This document shows positions 24,113 to 33,114 of a stretch of 36,103 bases of DNA, one piece after another. The position numbers and the translations under genes are program-made. The notes beneath the pieces were generated by a model. That model saw only the letters and a program-made list of their open reading frames with translations. It had not been told where the DNA came from and ran no database searches. Every line of letters starts with the position of its first letter. Position 1 is the first letter of the stretch. The DNA comes from GCA-2686265 sp036010965. Its GTDB lineage: Bacteria > Planctomycetota > UBA1135 > GCA-002686595. The stretch spans positions 1 through 36,103 of the forward strand of contig DASCMO010000216.1 of the NCBI GenBank assembly GCA_036010965.1. The letters run 5' to 3'.

Positions 24113-26592
24113 GCGCGGTGCGCGCATGGCGCGGAGCCCTCGGCCTCGCGCTCTGGATCGCCGGCGGGTTGACCGTCACACGCCTGGCGATGCTGACGGT
24201 CCTCGACCACCACCTACGGGCCTTCTCGCTCGACGTCACCCTCTGGCGCGTCACCCACGACATCGAGATCACCATGGCCCACAGCCTCGTCGCGGCGACG
24301 GCGGCGACCGGCCTGGCCCTGGTCCGGACGAGACGCACGGGCGGGGGGCTCGGGGTCGCGGTCTGGGGCCTGACCGTGATCCTGATCGGAGCCGTGATCC
24401 TCTCCGCCCTCTCGGGCTGGCCGACCGACGATCCCTACCACGTCCCGGGCCCGAGCACCGCCCGGGGCCGGGGGGCCTTGATGGGACTCGCAGCGATCGC
24501 CCTGACCTTGGCCGCCCTGCTGTGCTGGATCGTCCGCTCGATGCTCCTCGATCGCCCGCCCGGCCGCGTCCTGCGCGCTCCCCGCGCCCTCAAGCTCGGC
24601 CTCGCCTTCGGCCTGGGTCTGCCGGCGATCCTGGGCCTCACCCTCGGAAACCTTTCCCCCGAGAGGACCGTACGCGAGCGCGTGCGGGAGGTGGCCTTCG
24701 AACCCTCGACCTGGGAAGACGTGCAGGCTGCCCCGCGCCGCGCGCCGCGGCTCGGTGTCCTGTGCCCCTCGCGGGATTACCGCGTGGACGGCGGCGACCT
24801 CCCGGGGCTGATCATGCCGCCGCCCTGCAGCGTCTCGTTCAGGATTCGCGAGGAGGACGGCGATGTCTTCCTGCGCGCCAAGGCCGGGATCGACGAGAAG
24901 GTCGCCGTGCGCACCGCGCGCGGCGAGACGCGCACGATCGGCTTCGAGGTCAGGGTCAACGAGACGCTCGTGTTCACCCACGAGGTCACCGCTCAGCGCG
25001 GTCAGGACCCGGCGCAGCGCGCCTGGGCTCGCGTCGGCGGCGCCGACGGCCTACGCCTGACCCCCGGCGACGTCGTGGAGCTGCGCACCCTCATGATCGC
25101 ACCCGAGCCCGACGGCCAGCCCTCCGCCGCGGCACCGCTCCAGGTCGGGTTCGGCCAGGTGATCCTGGAACGAGCGCTCGTGAAGGACCGCGTGCCCTCG
25201 AGCGCCGCGGCGCCGAACCTCGTCCTGATCGTGATGGACACCCTGCGTCAGGATCGCCTGCACTGCTACGGCCACGCACGCGAGACCAGCCCGAACCTGG
25301 ACGCCCTGGCGCGCCGCGGCGTCCTGTTCGAGAACGCCTTCGCCACCTCCAGCTGGACCTGGCCCTCGACGGCCTCGATCCTGACCGGCCTGCCGCCCGA
25401 GACCCACGGAGTGCTCGCGGACGGTGCCTGCCACCTGCGCAGCTCGATCGACACCCTGCCCAGAGCCCTCGAGCACCGCAGCTTCACGACCGGCGCGATC
25501 ACCTGCAATCCGCTGATCGTCGCCAACAAGAACTTCGGCCTGGGCTTCGAGAGCTTCGACGCGCAGATGACCTTTCGCAAGTCGCCGCAGGTCATCACCG
25601 CGGCCCTGGAGTGGATCGAGATGCACGCCGACGCGCGCTTCTTCCTCTACTTGCACCTCGTCGATCCCCACGCTCCCCACGAGCCGTCCGCCGAGGCGCG
25701 CGAGGCTCTCGGGGCCGCGAAACCCGAGGGGTTCCCCGAGCGCGGCATCAACGAGTACGCCTCGCGCCTGCTGAAGGGCGAGGGACACGACGCGAGCGGG
25801 AGGTCCCTGGCTCACGAGGTCATTCCGACCGAACACGCGCGCTGGATCGACGCCGTCTACGACCAGGCCGTCTACACCTCGGATCAGTACGTCGGGATGG
25901 TCCTGGAACAGCTCGAGGCCCTGGGCCTGGAGCAGAAGACGATCGTGGCCTTCACCAGCGACCACGGCGAGGAGTTGCTCGATCACGGCCTCCTGACCCA
26001 CGGCATCTCGCTCTACCGCGAGCTCACGCGCGTGCCCCTGATCCTCGCCGGCCCGGGCATCCCCGAGGGACAGCGCGTGGAACGGCGGGTCTCCAATCGC
26101 CACCTGGCGCCGACCCTGGCGCGCTTCGGCGGGACGCGTATCGAGGGCCTCGAGGACTGGGAGGACCTCGCCCGCCTCGATGAGTTCGAGCCGCGACCGA
26201 TCTTCTTCTCGACCCACCAGGGCTTCTGGAATGGCCGGCGGCGCCAGGTGATCTACGGCATCATCGACGGCGAGTGGGAGCTGCACTGGTGCCGCGCGGG
26301 CGGTCAGTGGGGGCAAGCCCCCGAGCCCGGCGGTGACCGACGCCTGTTCAACCTCACGAGCGATCCCGAGCAACGCCACGACGTGGCCGCCGAACACCCC
26401 GAGCGGGTGCGCGAGCTTGAAGCCCTGCTGCTCGAGCACCTGCAGCAGGCCGATCGTCGCAAGCCACGCTACACGGTCGGGAGCGGCGGACGCACGGACC
26501 AGATGCTGCGAGACATCGGCTACATCGACCGCGACGAGCAGGACGACGAGCGCGAGGACTCCCCGCCCCCCTCGGGAGACGACCGGAGATGA
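24109..26592 (+). CDS. Membrane-anchored sulfatase/alkaline-phosphatase-superfamily enzyme with Thr at the nucleophile position (paralogue 2)
   Basis: The 827-residue protein has the same plan as its upstream neighbour: N-terminal membrane segments (~5-180, including WGLTVILIGAVILSALSGWP), a beta-rich middle region and a catalytic domain from ~370. Asp377 (IVMDTLRQDR), Thr417 (SSWTWPSTASILTG) and Asp618-His619 (TSDHGEELLDHG) align with paralogue 1. The long shared block YLHLVDPH and the end LRDIGYID also align, so the two arose by tandem duplication. Thr again replaces the Cys/Ser needed for formylglycine, arguing against sulfatase chemistry. The catalytic domain probably faces the periplasm. 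The start overlaps the upstream stop, and its own stop overlaps the apaH-like start (both ATGA). Confidence 0.85.
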   Translation: MSAVRAWRGALGLALWIAGGLTVTRLAMLTVLDHHLRAFSLDVTLWRVTHDIEITMAHSLVAATAATGLALVRTRRTGGGLGVAVWGLTVILIGAVILSALSGWPTDDPYHVPGPSTARGRGALMGLAAIALTLAALLCWIVRSMLLDRPPGRVLRAPRALKLGLAFGLGLPAILGLTLGNLSPERTVRERVREVAFEPSTWEDVQAAPRRAPRLGVLCPSRDYRVDGGDLPGLIMPPPCSVSFRIREEDGDVFLRAKAGIDEKVAVRTARGETRTIGFEVRVNETLVFTHEVTAQRGQDPAQRAWARVGGADGLRLTPGDVVELRTLMIAPEPDGQPSAAAPLQVGFGQVILERALVKDRVPSSAAAPNLVLIVMDTLRQDRLHCYGHARETSPNLDALARRGVLFENAFATSSWTWPSTASILTGLPPETHGVLADGACHLRSSIDTLPRALEHRSFTTGAITCNPLIVANKNFGLGFESFDAQMTFRKSPQVITAALEWIEMHADARFFLYLHLVDPHAPHEPSAEAREALGAAKPEGFPERGINEYASRLLKGEGHDASGRSLAHEVIPTEHARWIDAVYDQAVYTSDQYVGMVLEQLEALGLEQKTIVAFTSDHGEELLDHGLLTHGISLYRELTRVPLILAGPGIPEGQRVERRVSNRHLAPTLARFGGTRIEGLEDWEDLARLDEFEPRPIFFSTHQGFWNGRRRQVIYGIIDGEWELHWCRAGGQWGQAPEPGGDRRLFNLTSDPEQRHDVAAEHPERVRELEALLLEHLQQADRRKPRYTVGSGGRTDQMLRDIGYIDRDEQDDEREDSPPPSGDDRR

Positions 26593-27311
26593 GCCGCCGG
26601 ATCTTCGTCGGCGACATCCAGGGTTGCCGCGAGGAACTCGAGCGCCTGCTCGAAACCCTGGGGTTCGACCCGGCGGCGGATGAATTGCACCCGGTCGGCG
26701 ATCTGGTCAACCGCGGCCCCGACTCTCTCGGCACCCTGCGTCTGCTGCGCGGAATCGGTGCCCGAGGAGTGCTCGGCAACCACGACCTGCACCTGTTGCG
26801 GACGGCGGCGGGCCTGCGCGAGGAGCGCCCGGGGGACACCTTCGCCGACGTGCTCGCGAGCGAGGAGCGCGACGAACTCCTCGCCTGGCTGACTCGCCTG
26901 CCCCTCGTGCGCGCCTGGGACGACCTGCTGCTCGTGCATGCCGGCCTCGACCCGCGCTGGACCGTCCCCGAGCAGGCGCTCGCGGACTGCGACCCGCTCG
27001 CGGCAGAGGCCGATGTCGAATTCGCAACGCGCGTGCGCTATTGCGGCCCCGACGGCGCCCGGCCGGCGCGCGACTGGCCCGAGCCCTCCGCACCCTTCAG
27101 CCCCTGGTTCAGCTTCTGGCCGCCGCGCCAGAGCGAGGGGCGCACGGTCGTCTTCGGCCACTGGGCGCGCCTGGGCCTGGTCCACCGGCCGCTCCTGCGG
27201 GGCCTTGACACCGGCTGCGTCTGGGGCGGGCGGTTGACGGCCTGGATCGCGGAGGAGGACCGGCTGGTCGCCGTGGATGCGGCGCGGGCCTACTCCAGCT
27301 TCTCCGACTGA
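26589..27311 (+). CDS. apaH: ApaH-type metallophosphatase (symmetrical diadenosine tetraphosphatase)
   Basis: The 240-residue protein shows the calcineurin-like phosphoesterase blocks in order: FVGDIQGCREELERLL (D-x-Q-G variant of GDxHG used by ApaH), HPVGDLVNRGPDSLGTLRLL, GVLGNHDLHLL, LLLVHAGLDPRWT and VVFGHWARLGL, plus a late GLDTGCVWGG. DIQGC and VNRGPDS are characteristic of ApaH, which splits Ap4A into two ADP in the cytosol. It is slightly shorter than E. coli ApaH (about 280). The start overlaps the stop of sulfatase paralogue 2 (ATGA), forming a three-gene unit. Its last 22 bases overlap the end of the convergent FAD-oxidase gene. Confidence 0.9.
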   Translation: MSRRIFVGDIQGCREELERLLETLGFDPAADELHPVGDLVNRGPDSLGTLRLLRGIGARGVLGNHDLHLLRTAAGLREERPGDTFADVLASEERDELLAWLTRLPLVRAWDDLLLVHAGLDPRWTVPEQALADCDPLAAEADVEFATRVRYCGPDGARPARDWPEPSAPFSPWFSFWPPRQSEGRTVVFGHWARLGLVHRPLLRGLDTGCVWGGRLTAWIAEEDRLVAVDAARAYSSFSD

Positions 27312-28765
27312 TCCGCGCCCCAGTCCCCCATCACGCGCCGCGATAGGTCCGTCTGCAACAAGTGCTCCGGGTCAAGCTCGCGCTTGAGGGCACGGAAGGC
27401 GCGCAGGTTCTCTTCCGGCAGGAAGCGCGCCACGTCCGCGTGTCGCAGGACCGCGTCCTTCGCGAAGTAGAAGCGCCCGCCGGCCTCCAGCACCCGGTCG
27501 GTCATGCGCCGGGCGAAGGTCCATAGGGCGGCGCGGTTGGCGGGGCTGACCTTGAAGTCGAGCGCCAGGCTCCAGCCGTCGACGGCGTGCGTCAGAAGGA
27601 AGGGATCGGGGCGGTGGCGCTTGAGCACACCGAGGTAGGCGACGAATCCCGCGCTTTGGCCCTCGGCGATCAGTCCGCCGAGCACCTCCAGGGCCGCGGC
27701 GTCGGGGACGAAGACCTGGAACTGGATCAGGCCGCGCCGCCCGCGCCTGCCGTAGGACCACTTCCAGTTGGGCATGTAGTCGAGCAGAAAGCTGAACGCC
27801 GCGTGGGTCCAGCGCTCGGGCTCCCCCAGGCCCTGCAGGCGACCCGCGTGGAACTTCAAGGCGTTCACGAGCCGCATACCGGAGTCGTTGTTGAACAGAC
27901 GCAGGATGCGCCAGAGCTGGGACTTGGGGAAGCCCAGGATGGAATGCGGCAGCTCCTGGTGAGCGACCGAGAGGGTGCGCCGCGGTTCGGGGTCCACGCC
28001 CGGCTCGAGCTGACGCGCATCGTGGATCACGCCCCGGCCGAGCTGCTCTGAAGTGCCGAAACAATCGATCCATCCCACGAGATAGTCGGCGCGCCTGCGG
28101 CGGGCTTCCATGACCTCCATGGCCTCGGACAGGTTGCGGACGGAGATGGCCCTGACCGTCAGCTCACCTGAGTGGACGCGCTTGGCGCGCACCTTCACGC
28201 GGCTGATGGTGCCGAGCATCCCGAAGCCGCCGATCACGGCGTGGAACAGGTCCGCGTTGCGCTCGCGATCGCAGGTCCGCACCTCGCCCGACGGCAAAAC
28301 GAGGTCGAGTTCGAGGGTGTTGTCGCCGAAGGGACCGACCTTGAAGTTGTTCTTGCCGTGGACGTTCATCGCCGCGACGCCGCCCACGGTCGGAAACATG
28401 GTCCCCGGGACGACCGCGGGCCACCAGCCATCGGGCAGGATGCGCTTCCAGAGCTGCTCGATCGTGACGCCCGCCTCGAGATCGGCGACGCCCTCGGTCG
28501 GATCCCAGGACAGCACGCGCTGCATGCGACTGAGGTCCAGCACGTGCCCGCCTGAGTTGATGCTGGCGTCGCCGTAGCTGTACCCGCCGCCGCGCAGCCC
28601 GAGGGAGACGTGCTCGCGGCGCGCGAGGTCGCAGGCCGCCACGATCTCCTCCACCGAGCGCGGATAGAGCACGCGGCCGAGGTGGCCGACGCTCATCCCC
28701 CAGCCCTCGACGTAGTGATAGCTGGAGGGAAGCGCGCCCGTCGCGTTCCTTTCCGGAGAGACCAT
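27290..28765 (-). CDS. FAD-dependent oxidase, DprE1-like
   Basis: The 491-residue protein has a PCMH-type FAD-binding N-terminal half (GLRGGGYSYGDASIN; VVPGTMFPTVGGVAAMNVHGKNN, His136 in HGKN). Its C-terminal half contains IQFQVFVP, GWSLALDF and FYFAKDA (Lys436). Compared from memory with mycobacterial DprE1, which oxidises decaprenyl-phospho-ribose at C2', the HGKN, QYQ/QFQ-VxP and AKD blocks align. Lys436 corresponds to the essential Lys418. The position of Cys387 is Ala401. The SDR gene 11 bases upstream resembles DprE2, so the two probably form a two-step sugar epimerase. The substrate may be a polyprenyl-phospho-sugar but is unknown. The start MVSPERN was chosen because upstream sequence overlaps the SDR gene. 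Confidence 0.8.
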   Translation of the reverse strand: MVSPERNATGALPSSYHYVEGWGMSVGHLGRVLYPRSVEEIVAACDLARREHVSLGLRGGGYSYGDASINSGGHVLDLSRMQRVLSWDPTEGVADLEAGVTIEQLWKRILPDGWWPAVVPGTMFPTVGGVAAMNVHGKNNFKVGPFGDNTLELDLVLPSGEVRTCDRERNADLFHAVIGGFGMLGTISRVKVRAKRVHSGELTVRAISVRNLSEAMEVMEARRRRADYLVGWIDCFGTSEQLGRGVIHDARQLEPGVDPEPRRTLSVAHQELPHSILGFPKSQLWRILRLFNNDSGMRLVNALKFHAGRLQGLGEPERWTHAAFSFLLDYMPNWKWSYGRRGRRGLIQFQVFVPDAAALEVLGGLIAEGQSAGFVAYLGVLKRHRPDPFLLTHAVDGWSLALDFKVSPANRAALWTFARRMTDRVLEAGGRFYFAKDAVLRHADVARFLPEENLRAFRALKRELDPEHLLQTDLSRRVMGDWGADQSEKLE

Positions 28766-28776
28766 GGCCGACCGGT

Positions 28777-29583
28777 TCAGACGCGCAGACGCGAGAAGAC
28801 ACACGAGGGGATCGCGCGGATCACGGCCATCACCCACCACCAGCGCATGGGCACATAGCGCACGTTCACGCGCCGGCGTGCCGCGCGCAGGATGCGGCGC
28901 GCCGCCGTCGGAGCCGAGATGACCCACGGAAGATCCTGGGCGCCCCCGAGCATCGCCGTGTCCACGAACCCGGGCTTGATCGTGCAGACGTGCACGCCCG
29001 AGTCGGACAACCGGTTGCGCAAGGACTCGAGGTAAGCGTTCATGGCGGCCTTCGTCGCCCCGTAGACCGGCGCCTTGGTGCGGCCGCGGTCGCCGGCCAC
29101 CGACGAGATGGCGACGATGGTCCCGGCGCGCTGAGAGGCGAAGAGGCGCGCGACCGGGTTCAGCCAGGCGACGCAGCCGGCGAAGTTGACCGCGATCATC
29201 GCCGTGTCCTTCTCCGTATCGAACTCATCTTCTGCGACGGCGGGCATGATGCCCGCCGCGAAGAGGCACAGGTCGAGGCCGCCGAACTCGCGCACGATGG
29301 TCTCGAAGAGCTCTCCCACCCCCTCTACATCGCGCACGTCGTGGACATGGCCGCAGACCGTGCCGCCACCACCGTTGGCTTCGCACTCCGCGCGCAGCTC
29401 CTCGAGCTCGGCGGAGCGCCGCGCCAGGGCGGCCACGCGGTAGCCCTCGCCGGCCAGCTGGCGCACGAGGGCGCGCCCGATGCCGCTGCTGGCGCCGATC
29501 ACGAGGGCGCGCCGCCCCTCGCCCGCCGCGGGCGAGGGAGTCGGCGCGGAGTCCGGCCCAAGAGTGCTGCCCATGTGCGGCAT
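28777..29583 (-). CDS. Short-chain dehydrogenase/reductase, DprE2-like
   Basis: The 268-residue classical SDR has the nucleotide-binding GASSGIG (30-36), FAAG (108-111, the NAG-like motif), Ser161 in AISSVAG, and Tyr174 and Lys178 in YGATK. The C-terminus (RYVPMRWWWVMAVIRAIPSCVFSRL) has an amphipathic, membrane-leaning end that closely resembles DprE2, the NADH-dependent 2'-keto reductase partner of DprE1. It lies 11 bases upstream of the DprE1-like oxidase on the same strand. Together they would invert the C2' centre of a lipid-linked sugar by oxidation then reduction. An in-frame ATG three codons later (29574) is an alternative start. Other SDR roles remain possible. Confidence 0.82.
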   Translation of the reverse strand: MPHMGSTLGPDSAPTPSPAAGEGRRALVIGASSGIGRALVRQLAGEGYRVAALARRSAELEELRAECEANGGGGTVCGHVHDVRDVEGVGELFETIVREFGGLDLCLFAAGIMPAVAEDEFDTEKDTAMIAVNFAGCVAWLNPVARLFASQRAGTIVAISSVAGDRGRTKAPVYGATKAAMNAYLESLRNRLSDSGVHVCTIKPGFVDTAMLGGAQDLPWVISAPTAARRILRAARRRVNVRYVPMRWWWVMAVIRAIPSCVFSRLRV

Positions 29584-29660
29584 TATCGGCAGCCGGAAGC
29601 CTTTTCCAAGGCGCCATGGGACCGTGATCGTGCACGGCGAGCCTGATAGGCTCGCAAATC

Positions 29661-32600
29661 ATGGAGAACACCCGCGTCACTGCACCCTTCCTGCCCACCC
29701 AGGCCGCCCGCGAAGCGGCCGTCCCGACCCTGATCTTGCTGTCCTTGAGCCTGCTCGGCGGCTGCTCGAGGGACGCACAGCTCGACCCGACGGAGGCCGA
29801 CGCGGCCCGCGACCGCGCCGCGGCCCGTGCCCAGGGCGGGGACTGGGAGCGGGCGCGGACCGAACTCGCCCCGCTCGTGGCGCGCAGCGATGCGCGCCAC
29901 GAGGACCTCCTACGCGCCGCGGCGGTGGAGTTCGCATCCAGCCGCGTCGAACAGGCCTCGGCCCTGCTCGTGCGGGCGGAAGCGGCGCAAGCGGGCTCGG
30001 CCGCAGTGCACTTCCTGCGCGGGCAGATCGCCTACGAGGCCGGCGATGCGAAGGCCGCTCTGGAGCACTTCTCCGCGGCCCACCTCGCGGCGCCCGACGA
30101 CCTGCCCTCGCGCCTGATGCTGGGCGCCGTCCTGAACGAACTCGACCGACTCGATGAGGCCCGCGGGCTCTTCACCTCCATCGTGGACGTCGGGATCGAG
30201 ACGGGCGGCCAGTGGTACGTCTCCGCCCTCTACCGTCAGATTCGCCTGCTGTTCGAAGTCGGCGAGGAGACCGAGGCCCAGGCCCTCAACGAGCGCTGGA
30301 TGGCGCTCCAGGAACTGGGCGTCAAGGCCCCCGCCCAGACCGACCTGCGCCTGGGCTCCCTCGGGCGCGTGCGCGCGCCCCTGCCCGCGGGCAGCCTGAC
30401 CGCACCCGCCGAACGCGTGAGCTTCGAGACCGTCACCCTGGACCTGCCGCTCTTCGCCGGTGCTCTGGAGGTGGCCGCCCACGACCTGGACGGAGACGGA
30501 CAGGTCGAGCTCGTCGCGCGCCTGGCCGACGGGGTCGCCGTGGCGCGCCGCTCCGAAGGACAGTGGACCGAGCGGCGCGTACTGGAGGCGGACGACGTGC
30601 GCTGGGTGCGCCCGGCGGACCTGGACAACGACGGCGACCTGGAGCTCGCGGTCCCCACCGGCATCCTGACCCTCAGGGAGAGCGGCTGGGTCTTGGCGAC
30701 CTTCACCACCGGCGGCGAGCAGGGCGCCGCACACCTGACCGCTCCCTCCCTGCCCGGCCCCGCCCTCGACGCCGTCTGGCTGGACTTCGATCACGAGGGC
30801 GATCTGGACCTGCTGCTGGTGGGTGCCTTCGGGGCGCGCGTGTGGCGCAACGACGGCGCATGGGTCGCGGGCGGCGCTCTGACCGACGCCAGCGCCGAAG
30901 CCCAGGCCCTGCCCGGGACGGGCGCCTGGAGCTGGTGTGCGACCGAGGATCTCGACGGGGACAACGACGTCGACCTCGTGATCGGCGGCGCGCAAGGCAT
31001 CTTCCTGGCCGACAACCGACGCGGCGGACGCTTCTCCGGCGCCTCGCGCCGCCTGGGCGGCGCGGCCTCCCTGCCTCACCGGCCCCTGCTGGCAGACCTC
31101 GACGCCGACGGTCGGGTCGACCTGCTCGCCAGCGGTCCCGAGCCGCTCCTCTGGCTCCAGACGCCCGCGGGAGAGTTCGAGGCCCGGCCCGCGGCCCTGC
31201 CTGCCGCCGCTACTCGGGACGCCCTCGACCTGGACCTCGACGGAGCTCTCGACCTCGTCTGGGACGGTGGCGCCCTGCTCGCCGCCGGCCTGCCCCAGGA
31301 GCGAGCCCTCTCCTTCGAGGGCTGGCCCGAGATCAAAGGCGCGGCCCGCGCCCTGTGCTTCGCCGACCTCGACGGCGACGCCGTCCCCGACGCCCTGCGA
31401 GTGGACTCTGATGGCGTCTACCTCGTGCTCCAGCGGGGCAACGAGGCCCGCGGCCTGCGCATCGCCCTGACCGGCAAGAAGGACAACGCGCGCGGCACGG
31501 GGGCCGTGATCGAGCTCCGTAGCGGTCCGATCTACCGCCGCGTCTACCACCGCGGAGAACCCCTCACCCTGGGCCTGGGCAACCGGGTGGAGCTGGACGT
31601 GCTGCGCATCCACTGGCCCAACGGGGTCGTGCAGACCGATGTCGCCCGCGCCCTCTCGACGCCATCCGGCGCGGCGACGGGAGAGGCCGACACCCTGGTC
31701 TTCGAGCAGATCGAGGGCTTGGTGGGCTCGTGCCCCTTCCTCTACACCTGGAACGGCGAGACCTACGAGTTCATCAGCGATGTCCTGGGGATCACGCCCC
31801 TCGGCCTGCCCATGGCGCCAGGGCTGCTCGTCCCGCCCGATCACGACGAGTACGTGCTCGTCCGCGGAGACCAGCTGCGGCCGGTGGACGGCGAGCTGCG
31901 CTTGCAGTTCACCGAGGAGCTGCGCGAGGTGACCTACCTCGACCGCGTGCGCCTGGAGTGCGTGGATCACCCCTCAGGCAGCGAGGTCTTCCCCGACGAG
32001 CGCTTCACGTTCCCGCCCTTCCCCGAGCCCCACACCCACGTCCTGCGCGACCCCCTACCTCCGACGCGGGCAGTGGGCAGCGATGGGAAGGACTGGACCG
32101 CGGCCCTCGCGCGCACGGACGACGTGCACGCCGTGGCCTTCGAGCGGCAGCCGCCCCAGTTTCAGGGGCTGGCAAAGCCCTGGTGGCTGGAGCTCTCCTT
32201 CGACCCCGATCGGACGGTAGAGGCCGAGAAGCTACGGCTGGTCCTGACCGGCTGGTTCTACTGGTCCAACGCCAGCGTGAACATGGCCAGCGCGCGCCAC
32301 CCCGGGGTGGATTTCGTGCCGCCCATCCTGCAGATCCCCGATGGCGAGGGGGGCTGGAAGGACGCCGGGGGACCGGTGGGCTTCCCGGCCGGCAAGACCA
32401 AGACCATGATCCTCGACCTGACGGACCTCGAGGGGTTCGCCGCCGACCCGCGGCTGCGCATCTTCTGCACCCTGCAGCTCTTCTGGGACCGGATCGTGCT
32501 GGCGGTGGACGGGGACGACGAGCCCCTGGTCACGACACACCTCGAGCCGCTCTCGACGGTCCTCTGGCCGCGCGGCTTCAGCGCCCCCCTGCCCCAGGCC

Positions 32601-33053
32601 TCACCCCAGGTGCCCGAGCGTTTCCTCTGGGAGCGCCTGGCCGAACGCCCGCGCTGGAACCCCCATCCGGGCCACTACACGCGCTACGGCGACTGCCTGG
32701 AACTCGTCACCGCCATCGACGATCGCTTCGTGATCCTGGGGGCGGGAGACGCCCTCGCCATCGCCTTCGACGCCAGCTCACTGCCCGAGCTGCGCGAGGG
32801 CTACGTGCGCGACTACCTCGTGTTCCTCGACGGCTGGGCGAAGGACCGTGATCCCAACTCCGTCGAGGCGGAGCGGGTCGAGCCGCTCCCCTTCCACGGG
32901 ATGAGCGGCTACCCCTACGGTCCCGGCGAGGCCTTCCCCGACGACGAGTTCCATCGCGCCTACCGCGAGCAGTGGTTGACGCGCCCCGCTCGCCGCCTGA
33001 TCACCCCGATCTCCCCTCTCCTCATGAACCAGGCAGCCGCCGCGCTCCGTTGA
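29661..33053 (+). CDS. Large lipoprotein with TPR, FG-GAP/VCBS repeats and UnbV-like domain
   Basis: The 1130-residue protein has a lipoprotein signal with lipobox LGGC (Cys35). Residues ~45-210 are TPR helices (FLRGQIAYEAGDAKAALEHFSAAHLAAPDD). About residues 255-595 hold FG-GAP/VCBS repeats with calcium-binding-like loops: DLDGDGQVEL, DLDNDGDLEL, DFDHEGDLDL, DLDGDNDVDL, DLDADGRVDL, DLDLDGALDL and DLDGDAVPD. Residues ~600-665 resemble ASPIC/UnbV (GTGAVIELRSG; LRIHWPNG). The C-terminal ~450 residues (from SCPFLYTWNGETYEF) form a further large domain that I do not recognise. The protein is probably an outer-surface propeller scaffold. The ATG is the first codon that leaves a proper signal; the SDR gene is divergent, 77 bases away. 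Confidence 0.82.
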   Translation: MENTRVTAPFLPTQAAREAAVPTLILLSLSLLGGCSRDAQLDPTEADAARDRAAARAQGGDWERARTELAPLVARSDARHEDLLRAAAVEFASSRVEQASALLVRAEAAQAGSAAVHFLRGQIAYEAGDAKAALEHFSAAHLAAPDDLPSRLMLGAVLNELDRLDEARGLFTSIVDVGIETGGQWYVSALYRQIRLLFEVGEETEAQALNERWMALQELGVKAPAQTDLRLGSLGRVRAPLPAGSLTAPAERVSFETVTLDLPLFAGALEVAAHDLDGDGQVELVARLADGVAVARRSEGQWTERRVLEADDVRWVRPADLDNDGDLELAVPTGILTLRESGWVLATFTTGGEQGAAHLTAPSLPGPALDAVWLDFDHEGDLDLLLVGAFGARVWRNDGAWVAGGALTDASAEAQALPGTGAWSWCATEDLDGDNDVDLVIGGAQGIFLADNRRGGRFSGASRRLGGAASLPHRPLLADLDADGRVDLLASGPEPLLWLQTPAGEFEARPAALPAAATRDALDLDLDGALDLVWDGGALLAAGLPQERALSFEGWPEIKGAARALCFADLDGDAVPDALRVDSDGVYLVLQRGNEARGLRIALTGKKDNARGTGAVIELRSGPIYRRVYHRGEPLTLGLGNRVELDVLRIHWPNGVVQTDVARALSTPSGAATGEADTLVFEQIEGLVGSCPFLYTWNGETYEFISDVLGITPLGLPMAPGLLVPPDHDEYVLVRGDQLRPVDGELRLQFTEELREVTYLDRVRLECVDHPSGSEVFPDERFTFPPFPEPHTHVLRDPLPPTRAVGSDGKDWTAALARTDDVHAVAFERQPPQFQGLAKPWWLELSFDPDRTVEAEKLRLVLTGWFYWSNASVNMASARHPGVDFVPPILQIPDGEGGWKDAGGPVGFPAGKTKTMILDLTDLEGFAADPRLRIFCTLQLFWDRIVLAVDGDDEPLVTTHLEPLSTVLWPRGFSAPLPQASPQVPERFLWERLAERPRWNPHPGHYTRYGDCLELVTAIDDRFVILGAGDALAIAFDASSLPELREGYVRDYLVFLDGWAKDRDPNSVEAERVEPLPFHGMSGYPYGPGEAFPDDEFHRAYREQWLTRPARRLITPISPLLMNQAAAALR

Positions 33054-33114
33054 GCGCAGGGCCCGGTACGCAGAGACGGCTCCCGAGCACTCGGCCGGGG
33101 CGCGGACACGAAGG

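Noticed and set aside
21593..26592. Classical formylglycine sulfatase annotation
   Set aside because: The nucleophile position is Thr in both proteins, so the Cys/Ser modification site is absent.
29910..31970. 686-codon minus-strand frame opposite the FG-GAP lipoprotein
   Set aside because: Antisense shadow; the repeats are the complement of the calcium-loop codons.
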